Below are positions 22,484 through 29,782 of a stretch of DNA of 34,176 nucleotides, piece after piece; positions within the stretch are counted from its first letter, which is position 1; the number at the start of each line of letters is the position of its first letter. The stretch covers positions 1-34,176 of the forward strand of contig QHXZ01000010.1 in the NCBI GenBank assembly GCA_003223165.1, written 5' to 3'. The notes beneath the pieces were generated by a model. The model ran no database searches and was not told the origin of the DNA. It saw nothing but the letters and a program-made list of their open reading frames with translations. The DNA is from Acidobacteriota bacterium (lineage in GTDB: Bacteria > Acidobacteriota > Polarisedimenticolia > Gp22-AA2). The position numbers were made by a program, and so were the translations under genes.

Positions 22484-23192
22484 CGGCCTCGTCCTCGAAG
22501 CGGCACTCCGGCTCCGCCCTTTCGTCGCCGGCCCCGCCGCCCGCGCCGCTGGCATCATCGCCCTCGCCGGCTTCGCATTCCAGGAGCTGGAAGCGCCCCG
22601 TCGCTTCGTTCCACTGGATCCGGAGCGGTCCGCCGGAGCCGGCGCGCGCGCGGCCGCCGGGGGTCTCGACGATCGGCGTGAGCGCCAGCGCGACGTGATC
22701 CGCCTCGGCCTCGGGCCAGCCGCTCCAGCCGATGATCCGGCCCCGGGTCCCGACCTCGCGCAAGTCGACGAGCCGCCCCCGCGAGCCGCGGATCTCCTGG
22801 TCCACCACGAGCGCGGTCAGGACCTCGTTGTCGTGAAGCAGGAGGATGCGCACGCGCGAGGCGACGAAGCCGAGGCGGTCGGGGCAGAAGCCGCCGCGCG
22901 CGCATGCTTCTTTCACCAGGGCCAGCGTCCGGCCGTCGAGCGGCTCGGCGATCACCGCCTCGCGCCCCTCCTCGGCCCCCAGGCGGACCGCCGCGATCAC
23001 CGAGAAGCGGTCGAGGTCGAGGGCGCGCTTGAGGCGCGCCAGATCGGCCCCGTTGACGACCCCCGGCACCGCGTCCCCGTACTTGACGCCGCCCTCGACG
23101 CCGATCCACGCCGCGAGCGCGCAGGCCAGGACGGCCGACGGCAGGAGAGCCGGCGAAGGCAGGTTCGGCGAGCGCGAATGGTTCCGCTTCAT
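22476..23192 (-). CDS. Exported or membrane-anchored protein of unknown function
   Basis: A 238-residue protein I do not recognise. A basic N-terminus and a hydrophobic stretch (residues about 16-32, LLPSAVLACALAAWIGV) indicate a signal peptide or anchor. The remainder is a mixed alpha/beta domain with two cysteines close together (ACARGGFCPDR), a conserved-looking RGRIIGWSGW segment, and an acidic Gly-rich tail. The ATG at 23192 is preferred over an upstream GTG-type start because the signal peptide then sits at the N-terminus; the ribosome binding site is weak. It overlaps the GT-C glycosyltransferase start by 8 bases, so the two probably act together, perhaps as a periplasmic partner of the transferase (inference). 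Confidence 0.7.
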   Translation of the reverse strand: MKRNHSRSPNLPSPALLPSAVLACALAAWIGVEGGVKYGDAVPGVVNGADLARLKRALDLDRFSVIAAVRLGAEEGREAVIAEPLDGRTLALVKEACARGGFCPDRLGFVASRVRILLLHDNEVLTALVVDQEIRGSRGRLVDLREVGTRGRIIGWSGWPEAEADHVALALTPIVETPGGRARAGSGGPLRIQWNEATGRFQLLECEAGEGDDASGAGGGAGDERAEPECRFEDEAGG

Positions 23193-23301
23193 GCCCACAA
23201 GATAGCGCCCGCGCCGACGCGAATCCACTTCAAGTCGTTGTCCCGACGTGACATGCCGCCGGGAGTGCCGCCGGCGCCCGTCCTGGCCCGCCGCGGGGGC
23301 G

Positions 23302-23310
23302 TGCTATAAT
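23302..23310 (+). promoter_or_regulatory. Extended -10 promoter for trmFO
   Basis: TGC-TATAAT is a perfect -10 hexamer with the extended TG motif. No convincing -35 hexamer is seen, which extended -10 promoters can do without. The predicted start near 23317 leaves a leader of about 72 bases. Confidence 0.5.
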
Positions 23311-23388
23311 CCGCCCCTTCGTCGACAGAAGCCCCGCGCCACGGTCCTCGCGCGGAGGATCACACGTCAGCGCGCGCGGAGCGGAGAG

Positions 23389-24726
23389 ATGGCCGAGAAA
23401 CGGATCCTGATCGTCGGCGGGGGATTGGCCGGCTCCGAGGCCGCCTGGCAGGCGGCGCGCCGGGGCCTGCGCGTCGATCTGTTCGAGATGCGCCCGGTGC
23501 GCGGCACCCCCGTCCACCGCGGCGCCGATCTGGCCGAGCTGGTCTGCTCCAACTCCCTCAAGTCGAACCTGATGGACACCGCCTCGGGCCTTCTCAAGGA
23601 GGAGATGCGGCGCTGCGACTCGCTCATCATCAAGGTCGCGGACCGGGTGAAGGTGCCGGCCGGCGGCGCGCTGGCGGTCGACCGCGAGCAGTTCGCCCGC
23701 GGCGTCACGGAGGCGCTCGAGGCGCTGCCGAACGTGCGCGTCGTGCGCGAGGAGGCGCGCGCCATCCCCGAGGAGGGGCCTTGCATCCTGGCGACCGGAC
23801 CGCTCGCCTCGGACGCCATCGCCCAGGCGATCGCGGCGTTCACCGGCAAGGACTACCTGTACTTCTTCGACGCCATCTCGCCGATCGTCGAGGCCGACAG
23901 CATCGACCGCGGCAAGGTCTTCCCGGCCTCGCGCTACGGCAAGGGGGGCGACGACTACCTCAACTGCCCCTTGAGCGAGCCGGAGTACGACCGCTTCTAC
24001 GAGGCGCTCCTGGGCGCGGCCGAGGCCCCGACGCACGAGTTCGAGAAGGGGATCCACTATTTCGAGGGGTGCCTGCCGATCGAGGAGATGGCGCGGCGCG
24101 GGCGCGAGACGCTGCTCTTCGGGCCGATGAAGCCGGTCGGGCTGGTCGACCCGCGCAGCGGCCGGCAGCCCTTCGCCGTGGTGCAGTTGCGCCAGGACAC
24201 CCTCGCCGCCGACTTCTACTCGATGGTCGGCTTCCAGAACCATCTCAGGTTCCCGGAGCAGATGCGGGTGTTCCGTCTGATCCCGGGGCTCGAGCGGGCC
24301 GAGTTCCCGCGCCTCGGGCAGGTGCACCGCAACTCCTACATCAACGCCCCGGCCATCCTGCTGCCGACCTTCCAGGCCCGGCGCCGGCGGGACCTCTTCT
24401 TCGCCGGCCAGATCTCGGGTGTCGAAGGGTACCTCGAGTCGGCCGCTTCGGGCCTCATCGCCGGCATCAACGCCGCGCGCCTGGCCGACGGAGCGCCCCC
24501 GCTCATCTTCCCGGCCACGACCGCCCTCGGGGCGCTGTCGCGCTACATCTCCTCGGCCGACCCGGGGAACTACCAGCCGACCAATATCGCCTTCGGGCTG
24601 CTGCCGCCGCTCGCCCAGGAGATCCGCGACAAGCGGCAGAAGAAAGCGGCCGTCGTGCGCCGCGCCCTGGGCGACCTCGAGACCTTCCTGGCGCAGTCGA
24701 TCGCCGCGGGCGTCCCGGCCCGGTAG
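23389..24726 (+). CDS. trmFO: Folate/FAD-dependent tRNA (uracil-54-C5) methyltransferase
   Basis: TrmFO makes ribothymidine at position 54 of tRNA using methylene-tetrahydrofolate and FADH2. The 445 residues begin with the FAD-binding loop GGGLAGSEAAW. The two functional cysteines of the family are present: Cys53 in LVCSNSLKS and Cys228 in YFEGCLPIEEM (Cys53 and Cys226 in B. subtilis). Other family marks are FEMRP, NRNS-like QVHRNSYINAP and GQISGVEGYLES. An ATG at 23389 preceded by GCGGAG gives the canonical N-terminus; the frame is open further upstream without similarity. TrmFO is typical of Firmicutes, alpha- and deltaproteobacteria and Acidobacteriota, in place of TrmA. xerC, often next to trmFO, lies 5 kb downstream. 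Confidence 0.96.
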   Translation: MAEKRILIVGGGLAGSEAAWQAARRGLRVDLFEMRPVRGTPVHRGADLAELVCSNSLKSNLMDTASGLLKEEMRRCDSLIIKVADRVKVPAGGALAVDREQFARGVTEALEALPNVRVVREEARAIPEEGPCILATGPLASDAIAQAIAAFTGKDYLYFFDAISPIVEADSIDRGKVFPASRYGKGGDDYLNCPLSEPEYDRFYEALLGAAEAPTHEFEKGIHYFEGCLPIEEMARRGRETLLFGPMKPVGLVDPRSGRQPFAVVQLRQDTLAADFYSMVGFQNHLRFPEQMRVFRLIPGLERAEFPRLGQVHRNSYINAPAILLPTFQARRRRDLFFAGQISGVEGYLESAASGLIAGINAARLADGAPPLIFPATTALGALSRYISSADPGNYQPTNIAFGLLPPLAQEIRDKRQKKAAVVRRALGDLETFLAQSIAAGVPAR

Positions 24727-24796
24727 GCGCCCCCGCCCCGTCCGTCCCTCGGTCATGACGATTCCGTAAGGCGCGCCGCGAAACAGGAATTGTCCC

Positions 24797-24826
24797 TTGA
24801 TGGCGCCTCGGCCGGGACCCTAGATT
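24797..24826 (+). promoter_or_regulatory. Sigma-70 type promoter for the gene at 24857
   Basis: TTGATG, 18 bases, TAGATT. The predicted start near 24833 leaves a short leader of about 24 bases that includes GGGGGG as ribosome binding site. Confidence 0.45.
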
Positions 24827-24856
24827 GCCCTCTGGCCGGAGCGCAGGGGGGACGGC

Positions 24857-25447
24857 GTGACCCAAGGACGGACGGCACGAGCGGGCGGACGCGGGCAGGC
24901 GGCGCGCGCGGCGCTGCTTCTGGCGCTGCTGGCGGGCGCAGGTCCGGCGGCGGGCGCGGAGCGGGCCGTTGAAGCCCGGGTGACGAAGCGCTATCCGATC
25001 GCGGGGCACGGCGTCCTGGTGATCGACGTGCCGGCTTCCTGGAAGGACCAGGTGGTACCGGCGCCGAACAACCTGACGATCATCTTCGCCGCCGGGTCGG
25101 CCGGCTCCTCGTCCATCGCCCTCAACCTGATGCAGAACCCCTCGTTGCCGAAGGGATTCAACAGCGCGGAGAACATCCGCGTGGCCCTCTCGGGCGTGGC
25201 CAATCGCATGGCGCTGGCCAGCAACGCGACGAAACCCGGCCTCGAGTCGATCCGCGGCACCTCCGGCGCCGGCTACTACTTCTCGACCCGCTTCCACGCC
25301 ATGCGCTCCGGAGACCTGACGAACCTGACGCAGGGCCAGCTCGGCCTCATCGACATGCTGCTCACCTTCAATGTCTTCTCCCAGGACCCCGACACCCTCC
25401 GCGACGCCGTGACCATGGTGCGCGAGGCCCGATGGTCCGATCGCTAG
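24857..25447 (+). CDS. Secreted protein of unknown function
   Basis: A 196-residue protein I do not recognise. Residues 1-33 form a signal peptide (basic start, LLLALLAGAGPAAGA, cleavage near AGA-ERAV). The mature part has no cysteine and looks like an alpha/beta domain with segments GVLVIDVPASWKDQV, SSIALNLMQNP and GYYFSTRFHAM. The first of these recalls small proteins that begin 'Y.. .G... l.vPegW' and bind or export small ligands, but this is too vague to name. The start is GTG at 24857 after a GGGGGGA tract. It has its own promoter, is followed by a convergent phosphatase gene, and appears monocistronic. Confidence 0.72.
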   Translation: MTQGRTARAGGRGQAARAALLLALLAGAGPAAGAERAVEARVTKRYPIAGHGVLVIDVPASWKDQVVPAPNNLTIIFAAGSAGSSSIALNLMQNPSLPKGFNSAENIRVALSGVANRMALASNATKPGLESIRGTSGAGYYFSTRFHAMRSGDLTNLTQGQLGLIDMLLTFNVFSQDPDTLRDAVTMVREARWSDR

Positions 25448-25475
25448 GAGCCTGTCCTGGCCGCCGTCCCGATCG

Positions 25476-26246
25476 TCAGGCCAGAAGATCGGCCACCGAA
25501 TCCATGACCAGGTCCGGCGGCGGCCCGCGGCGCTCGAGAGCGCCGCTTTCGGTCGTGCCGGTGAGCACGATCGCCGTGCGGCAGCCGGCGGCGGCGCCGC
25601 CGGCATGATCCGCCTCCAGGTCGTCTCCCACCACCAGCACGTCCCCGGCGGAGAGACCGAGGTCCTCGAGGGCCAGGGTGAAGAAGGCCGGCGCCGGCTT
25701 CCCGACCAGCTCGGCGGCCGTGCCGGTGGCGTGCTCGAGCGCGGCCACGAAGGGGCCGGCGTCGAGCACCGGCCGGCCCGTGCCTGGATCCCAGAAGCGG
25801 TTCTTGTGCAGGGCCAGGAGCGCCGCGCCGTCGCGGATCCACCAGAAGGCCTGGTTGAGCCGCTCCCAGGTGAAGCCGCTTCCCAGGTCCCCCAGGACGA
25901 CCCACTCCGGCCGCGTGGTGTCCTCGGCGACCCCTTCGAAGTCCTCGCGCGCCTCCGGCGGGACCAGCAGCGCCGCGCGCGTACGCCCCGACGCCAGGAT
26001 GCGCCGCCGCGCCAGGGTGCAAGGGGCCAGGATCTCGCGGTCCTCGACCGCGAGCCCGGCCTGGCGCAGGACGGCGCCGGTCGCCGAGCGGGGACGCCGC
26101 GTGGTGTTGGTGGCCAGGCGGAACGGCACGCCGCGCTGGCGCAGGCGTTGCAGCGCCTCCGGCGCGCCCGGGATCGCCCGGTCGTTCCGCAGGAGGGTCC
26201 CGTCGATGTCGAGCAAGGCACCCCGCACGCCGTCGATCCACGCCAT
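25476..26246 (-). CDS. HAD-IIA family phosphatase (NagD / LHPP-HDHD2-like)
   Basis: 256 residues with all HAD motifs: I LLDIDGTLL (nucleophile Asp13, acid/base Asp15), II ATNTT, III VGKPAP (Lys), IV VVGDDLEADHAG. A C2-type cap lies between motifs II and III, as in subfamily IIA. The spacing and ending resemble the LHPP/HDHD2 branch, whose members hydrolyse phospho-sugars, phospholysine or pyrophosphate; the substrate here cannot be told. The ATG at 26246 is preceded by GGAGG at 8 bases; an earlier in-frame start at 26306 would overlap the divergent gene. It is divergent from the methyltransferase gene with only 47 bases between, so the two promoters must share that gap. Confidence 0.88.
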   Translation of the reverse strand: MAWIDGVRGALLDIDGTLLRNDRAIPGAPEALQRLRQRGVPFRLATNTTRRPRSATGAVLRQAGLAVEDREILAPCTLARRRILASGRTRAALLVPPEAREDFEGVAEDTTRPEWVVLGDLGSGFTWERLNQAFWWIRDGAALLALHKNRFWDPGTGRPVLDAGPFVAALEHATGTAAELVGKPAPAFFTLALEDLGLSAGDVLVVGDDLEADHAGGAAAGCRTAIVLTGTTESGALERRGPPPDLVMDSVADLLA

Positions 26247-26293
26247 CTCCGCCGCCTCCGGAAAGTGGCCCACAAACGTGTAGAGTTGGGGGC

Positions 26294-27136
26294 ATGGACC
26301 CGACATCCCCCTGGGCCTTCAAGGATACCCCGTCCCGCGGGATCCCGGGCGATCCGTTGGCCGCCTGGTTCGCCGCCCTCGAAGCCCGTCACCTGGAGCG
26401 CCTGACGTTCCAGGAGGTGCGGCGCGCCCTGCAGGCCCTCTCCTCCCTCTACGTCGAGCGGCGCGGGCGGCTGGCCTCGGGCGCGGCGCTCGAGAGCGAG
26501 GGCAAGCGGGCCGCCTTCGCGCTGTTCTACGGCCCGCTCCACTTCCTGGTCGTGCGCGGCATCGTCCGCGCCCTCGGCGCCTCGTCCCCCCCGCCGGGGC
26601 GCATCGTCGATCTGGGGTGCGGCAGCGGCGCGGCCGGGGCCGCCTGGGCCCTCGAGGCGGGGGGCCGCCCGGAGATCCTGGGCGTGGACCGGAGCGCCTG
26701 GGCCGTGCAGGAGGCCGCCTGGACCTACCGCGCGCTCGGCCTCGCCGGCGCCGCGCGCCGGTGCGACCTGGCGCGCCTTCCCTTGCCTGGGCGCGGCGGC
26801 GCGATCGTGGCGGCCTTCACGGTCAACGAGCTTCGACCGCCGTCCCAGGAGCGGCTGCTTGCGAGGCTGCTCGAGGCCGGGCGGCGCGGGGCGCACGTCC
26901 TCCTGGTCGAGCCGCTATCGCGCCGCTCGGTCCCCTGGTGGGACGCCTGGTCGGAAGTCTTCCTGGCGGCGGGGGGCCGCGCCGATTCGTGGAGGCTGCC
27001 GGCCGCTCTGCCCGAGCGCTGGCGCCTGCTCGACCGCGCGGCCGGGCTGGATCACCGCGAGCTGACCGGCCGATCGCTGTGGCTCGTCAGCGCGGAGGCT
27101 GGTTCAGGATCATCCAGTAGAGCCCCAGCTCGGTGA
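26294..27136 (+). CDS. Class I SAM-dependent methyltransferase, possibly Rsm22-like
   Basis: A 280-residue Rossmann-fold methyltransferase. Motif I is [12 protein letters not shown] (104-115), the acidic end of strand 2 is LGVDRS, and motif IV is [11 protein letters not shown]. An all-helical N-terminal part with SSLYVERRG precedes the fold. The N-terminal helical region ahead of motif I and the VNEL segment recall Rsm22-type putative rRNA methyltransferases, but the zinc-binding cysteines of that family are not obvious, so the name is only a suggestion. Its last 17 codons run antisense into the response regulator gene (50-base overlap) and encode a Ser-rich tail ([12 protein letters not shown]) that looks like read-over rather than conserved sequence. 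Confidence 0.82.
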   Translation: MDPTSPWAFKDTPSRGIPGDPLAAWFAALEARHLERLTFQEVRRALQALSSLYVERRGRLASGAALESEGKRAAFALFYGPLHFLVVRGIVRALGASSPPPGRIVDLGCGSGAAGAAWALEAGGRPEILGVDRSAWAVQEAAWTYRALGLAGAARRCDLARLPLPGRGGAIVAAFTVNELRPPSQERLLARLLEAGRRGAHVLLVEPLSRRSVPWWDAWSEVFLAAGGRADSWRLPAALPERWRLLDRAAGLDHRELTGRSLWLVSAEAGSGSSSRAPAR

Positions 27137-27527
27137 CCGACTTGATGAACTTGTCGAAGTCGACCGGTTTCACGATGTAGCTGTTCACCCCGAGCTTGTA
27201 GCTCTCCACGATGTCGCGATCCTCCGCGGATGAGGTCAGCACGACGACCGGAATGGCCTTGGTCCGGGGGTCCGCCTTGATGCGCCGCAGGACCTCCAGG
27301 CCATCGACCTTGGGAAGCTTGAGGTCCAGAAGAACGACCTTCGGTGTCCTGTTCGGCTTGCCGGAGGACGCCTGCGGGAACAGGAACTCGAGGGCCTCCA
27401 CGCCGTCCTTCACCCAGAGGACCTTGTTGGCCAGGTGGTTCTTGGTCAGCGCCCGAAGCGTCAGCTCGCCGTCGTTGGCGTCGTCCTCGACCAGGAGGAT
27501 CTCGACTTCGCCTTTGTCGATCGTCAT
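27087..27527 (-). CDS. Rcp1-type single-domain response regulator
   Basis: A 146-residue receiver with phospho-acceptor Asp68 (VVLLDLKLP), switch Thr98 (VVVLTSS), Lys120 (YIVKP) and acidic residues [10 protein letters not shown]. The inserts EALEFLF and the C-terminal helix [14 protein letters not shown] are hallmarks of Rcp1-like receivers, which pair with phytochrome-like or hybrid sensor kinases. The first receiver of the GGDEF-EAL protein is of the same type. No kinase gene is adjacent, so the partner may be the MASE1 kinase at 4770-6425 (inference). The start is ATG 27527 with GGTGAG close by; the frame continues upstream through the promoter and is not coding there. Confidence 0.92.
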   Translation of the reverse strand: MTIDKGEVEILLVEDDANDGELTLRALTKNHLANKVLWVKDGVEALEFLFPQASSGKPNRTPKVVLLDLKLPKVDGLEVLRRIKADPRTKAIPVVVLTSSAEDRDIVESYKLGVNSYIVKPVDFDKFIKSVTELGLYWMILNQPPR

Positions 27528-27560
27528 GAGCTCACCGCGCCTGGAGGAGCCGTCAGCTGG

Positions 27561-27590
27561 ATCATAGGGTCCGGACGGCGGTCGCGGCAA
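27561..27590 (-). promoter_or_regulatory. Promoter of the Rcp1-type regulator
   Basis: On the minus strand TTGCCG, 18 bases, TATGAT. It sits directly after the terminator of the lipoprotein gene. The predicted start near 27554 gives a leader of about 27 bases. Confidence 0.5.
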
Positions 27591-27630
27591 CAAAAAGAGG
27601 GAGCGAAGGCCCTTGGGCCTTCACTCCCTC
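27590..27630 (-). terminator. Rho-independent terminator of the lipoprotein gene
   Basis: On the minus strand GAGGGAG and CTCCCTC flank GAAGGCCC/GGGCCTTC with a two-base AA loop and one T-G pair, giving a stem of about 16 bp, followed at once by CTTTTTG. This is the clearest intrinsic terminator in the window. It ends transcription from the lipoprotein and insulates the response regulator. Confidence 0.92.
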
Positions 27631-27689
27631 TCATCTCGCCGCCCGATCTACCCCTGGGAACCCGGGGCGCGGCGGGGCTTGCGGGGACG

Positions 27690-27950
27690 TTACGGCTGCT
27701 TCGGCGCCTGCTGGTCCTGCGCGGGAGCCGGGGCCTGCTGCTGGGACGGAGCGGCCGTGCCCTCGGCGGGCGCGGCGGCGGAGTCGGCGGGCGCGGCCTG
27801 CTGCTGGCCGTCGGCCGGGGCCGGGGCCTGCGAGGTCTCCGTCGCCGGCTTCGTGGTGTCTTGCGGCGGCTGCGACGAGCAGGCGATCGCGAGCAGGACG
27901 ATGAAGGCCGAAGCGCAGACAACGACGATCTTTCTGAAGTTCTTGGCCAT
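27690..27950 (-). CDS. Small Ala/Pro/Gln-rich lipoprotein
   Basis: An 86-residue protein: a lipoprotein signal (KNFRKIVVVCASAFIVLLAIAC, residues about 3-24; here the cleavage Cys follows LLAIA), then SSQPPQ and a wholly low-complexity tail of Ala, Pro, Gln, Thr and Asp (repeats like APAPA and QQQAPAP). There is no folded domain, so it is probably an extended, surface- or envelope-tethered polymer. The residues after Cys are Ser-Ser, so it would not be held in the inner membrane by the E. coli Asp+2 rule. GGAGGTGA lies 8 bases before the ATG. It is monocistronic, with a near-consensus promoter and a strong terminator, which suggests high expression. No family is recognised. Confidence 0.85.
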   Translation of the reverse strand: MAKNFRKIVVVCASAFIVLLAIACSSQPPQDTTKPATETSQAPAPADGQQQAAPADSAAAPAEGTAAPSQQQAPAPAQDQQAPKQP

Positions 27951-28002
27951 GGTCGGGTTCACCTCCCTCCAAAATGTGTCGGGACTGGACAAAACGGGCG
28001 CC

Positions 28003-28032
28003 ATCCTAGGCGATCCCGGGTCGGGCTGTCAA
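28003..28032 (-). promoter_or_regulatory. Strong sigma-70 promoter of the lipoprotein gene
   Basis: On the minus strand consensus TTGACA (28032-28027), 18 bases, TAGGAT (28008-28003). The predicted start near 27997 gives a 46-base leader that ends in an excellent ribosome binding site. Confidence 0.7.
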
Positions 28033-28054
28033 ACGGACCCCTTCGGAAAACCGC

Positions 28055-29692
28055 TCAGGACACCGATTCCGCGATATCGCGCTCGAGAGCCTGGAACGAC
28101 CTCAGGTACTCGCGCCGTTCCGCCTTCAGGCGCTCGATGATCGCGGCGTACTCGTCCTGCCTTCCCTGCCGGGCGTACAGCGCGCGCGGCTGCAGCAGCT
28201 GCTCGCCCTCGCCCCCGATGCCCGGCACCGACGAGGCGATCTCGTAGCCGAAGTCGGGGTCGCGTTCCCAGCGGATGCTCCCCTCGGCGATCGCCTTCAC
28301 GACGGCGCTGCTCTGCTCGATGCCGACCTTCATGCTGCGCGCCTCGTCCTCGCCGCCCCCGATCCGCCCGGTGTTCATCAGGTAGACCTCCATGGGGTTC
28401 TTGCGCAGGAGCTCGAGGAAGCGGTTCCCCTGCAGGCTGTGGTCGAGCGGGAAGAACGGGTTGGTCCCCGGGATGCGCAGGAACCGGCCCGCCTCCTCGG
28501 CGCCGCCGGCGCTCGTCCCCCTGGTCTCGCCGAGCATGAAGTAGGCCGCCGCCTGCGCGCCGTGGAGGCGCGCGACCGCGGGGATGACGTTCTCGTTGCG
28601 GTTGAGGATGAGCAGGAGGTCGGCCTTGCGGATGCCGCGCGCGTCGCCGGCCCCTTCGATATCGGACATGTGGAACACCGCCCGCCCGTTCTGGGTATAG
28701 GAGGTGTCGAAGAAGTCGATGTCGGCCCCCGTCTGCGACACGTTCTCGAGATAGGAGCTCGGCTTCAGCACGGCGCGGTAGATCGCCGGCTCGGTCCTCT
28801 CCGCCAGCCCGAAGGTCTTCGCGAAGCAGCCGTTCTCGGTGGCGTGGACCCGTCCGTCCGGCATCAGCGCCAGGAAGTCGTCCTGCACCGGCTGCGAGTC
28901 GTTCTGGCGCGTGAAGGTCGTGGTCGTCTTGCCGGTGCCCGACATCCCGATGATGAGCGCGACGCGCCGCCTGTCGCCCACCGGGATGATCTTGCACCCC
29001 GCGTGCATCGCCAGGCCGCCGCGGTCGTAGACCAGCTTGTTCCACATCCTGAGGCCGCCCTTCTTCGACTCGCCGAAGTAGTCCGAGTTGAAGACGCGCG
29101 TGATGCGGCGCTCGAGGTCGGCCGCGATCAGCCGATCGCTGGGGAACCCCGCGGCGACCAGGTTCGGGGTATAGATCACCGTCAGCTCGGGATCGAAGGA
29201 AGCCTCGGCGTTTTCGAGGGGGTAGTAGAGGATCTGCTGCATGGCGGCGATGTTGGCGTTGGCTGCCTCGATGATCAGGCGGGTCGGGGTGCGGAACGCC
29301 TCATCGTTCCCGATGTAGCCGTCCACCACCAGCATGTCCCGCGAGGCGATGTACTCATCTTGAAGGCGCGCCATCCGCTCGCCCTCGGACCGGCTCATGG
29401 TCAGCCCGCTGTGCAGCCCGGGATCGTCGGTGACCACGAAGGTCGAGGACTTGCTGCGGGAGGCGACGCGCGTCTGCACGTTGACGTTGCCGTGCCGCGT
29501 CGTGCGGCAGTTCGGCATGCGCTCCGTGAGCCTGCGCAACTCCTCGGGCGCGGGACGGAACAGGACGCTACGGGGCTTGACCGGCAGGGCGATCATCGAG
29601 GATGCGACATAACCCCTTTCTTTGTAAGCGTTACGCGCGTCCGCCTCGCTCGGCGCCTGCTTCAAGCGATCCCCCCGTGCGGGGCGTCCCAT
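28055..29692 (-). CDS. Phosphoenolpyruvate carboxykinase, ATP-type family (divergent)
   Basis: 545 residues. PEP carboxykinase converts oxaloacetate plus ATP to phosphoenolpyruvate and CO2, the entry to gluconeogenesis. Key elements of the ATP-type enzyme are seen: GESKKGG (metal-binding lysine pair, 210-211), a His in LAMHAG (230), the P-loop GMSGTGKT (249-256), and a kinase-2 acidic pair (Asp271-272 in VQDDFLAL), followed by ENGCFAKT and the Arg in QNGRAVF. The usual GDDEHGW motif is replaced by QDDFLAL, and residues after the P-loop are TTTFTRQN rather than LSxDP. It belongs to a divergent branch, so the nucleotide or reaction may differ. The ATG at 29692 (GCAGGGG before it) is chosen because a promoter at 29722-29750 would start RNA downstream of the earlier ATG at 29719. 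Confidence 0.88.
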   Translation of the reverse strand: MGRPARGDRLKQAPSEADARNAYKERGYVASSMIALPVKPRSVLFRPAPEELRRLTERMPNCRTTRHGNVNVQTRVASRSKSSTFVVTDDPGLHSGLTMSRSEGERMARLQDEYIASRDMLVVDGYIGNDEAFRTPTRLIIEAANANIAAMQQILYYPLENAEASFDPELTVIYTPNLVAAGFPSDRLIAADLERRITRVFNSDYFGESKKGGLRMWNKLVYDRGGLAMHAGCKIIPVGDRRRVALIIGMSGTGKTTTTFTRQNDSQPVQDDFLALMPDGRVHATENGCFAKTFGLAERTEPAIYRAVLKPSSYLENVSQTGADIDFFDTSYTQNGRAVFHMSDIEGAGDARGIRKADLLLILNRNENVIPAVARLHGAQAAAYFMLGETRGTSAGGAEEAGRFLRIPGTNPFFPLDHSLQGNRFLELLRKNPMEVYLMNTGRIGGGEDEARSMKVGIEQSSAVVKAIAEGSIRWERDPDFGYEIASSVPGIGGEGEQLLQPRALYARQGRQDEYAAIIERLKAERREYLRSFQALERDIAESVS

Positions 29693-29721
29693 CACGCCCC
29701 TGCTTGAATGTGTGAGCATGC

Positions 29722-29750
29722 TTTTTACCCCGTGAAGATGGAGATGTCAA
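29722..29750 (-). promoter_or_regulatory. Promoter of the PEP carboxykinase gene
   Basis: On the minus strand consensus TTGACA (29750-29745), 17 bases, TAAAAA (29727-29722). The predicted start near 29715 rules out the ATG at 29719 and points to the ATG at 29692. It lies in the 90-base divergent gap with xerC. Confidence 0.6.
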
Positions 29751-29782
29751 GGAAGAACCGGCCGTCGGATAGAATCGGGACG

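Noticed and set aside
25457-25484. CTGGCC/GGCCAG inverted repeat between two convergent genes
   Set aside because: A 6-bp stem with a 16-base loop and no U tract is too weak to call a terminator in DNA this GC-rich.
24503-26896. 797-codon minus-strand frame over trmFO, the secreted protein and the phosphatase
   Set aside because: Its parts mirror several real genes in other phases and it crosses convincing promoters and starts.
29769-29774. TAGAAT as a -10 element for xerC
   Set aside because: No -35 partner was found, and the transcript would be nearly leaderless; too weak to list as a feature.
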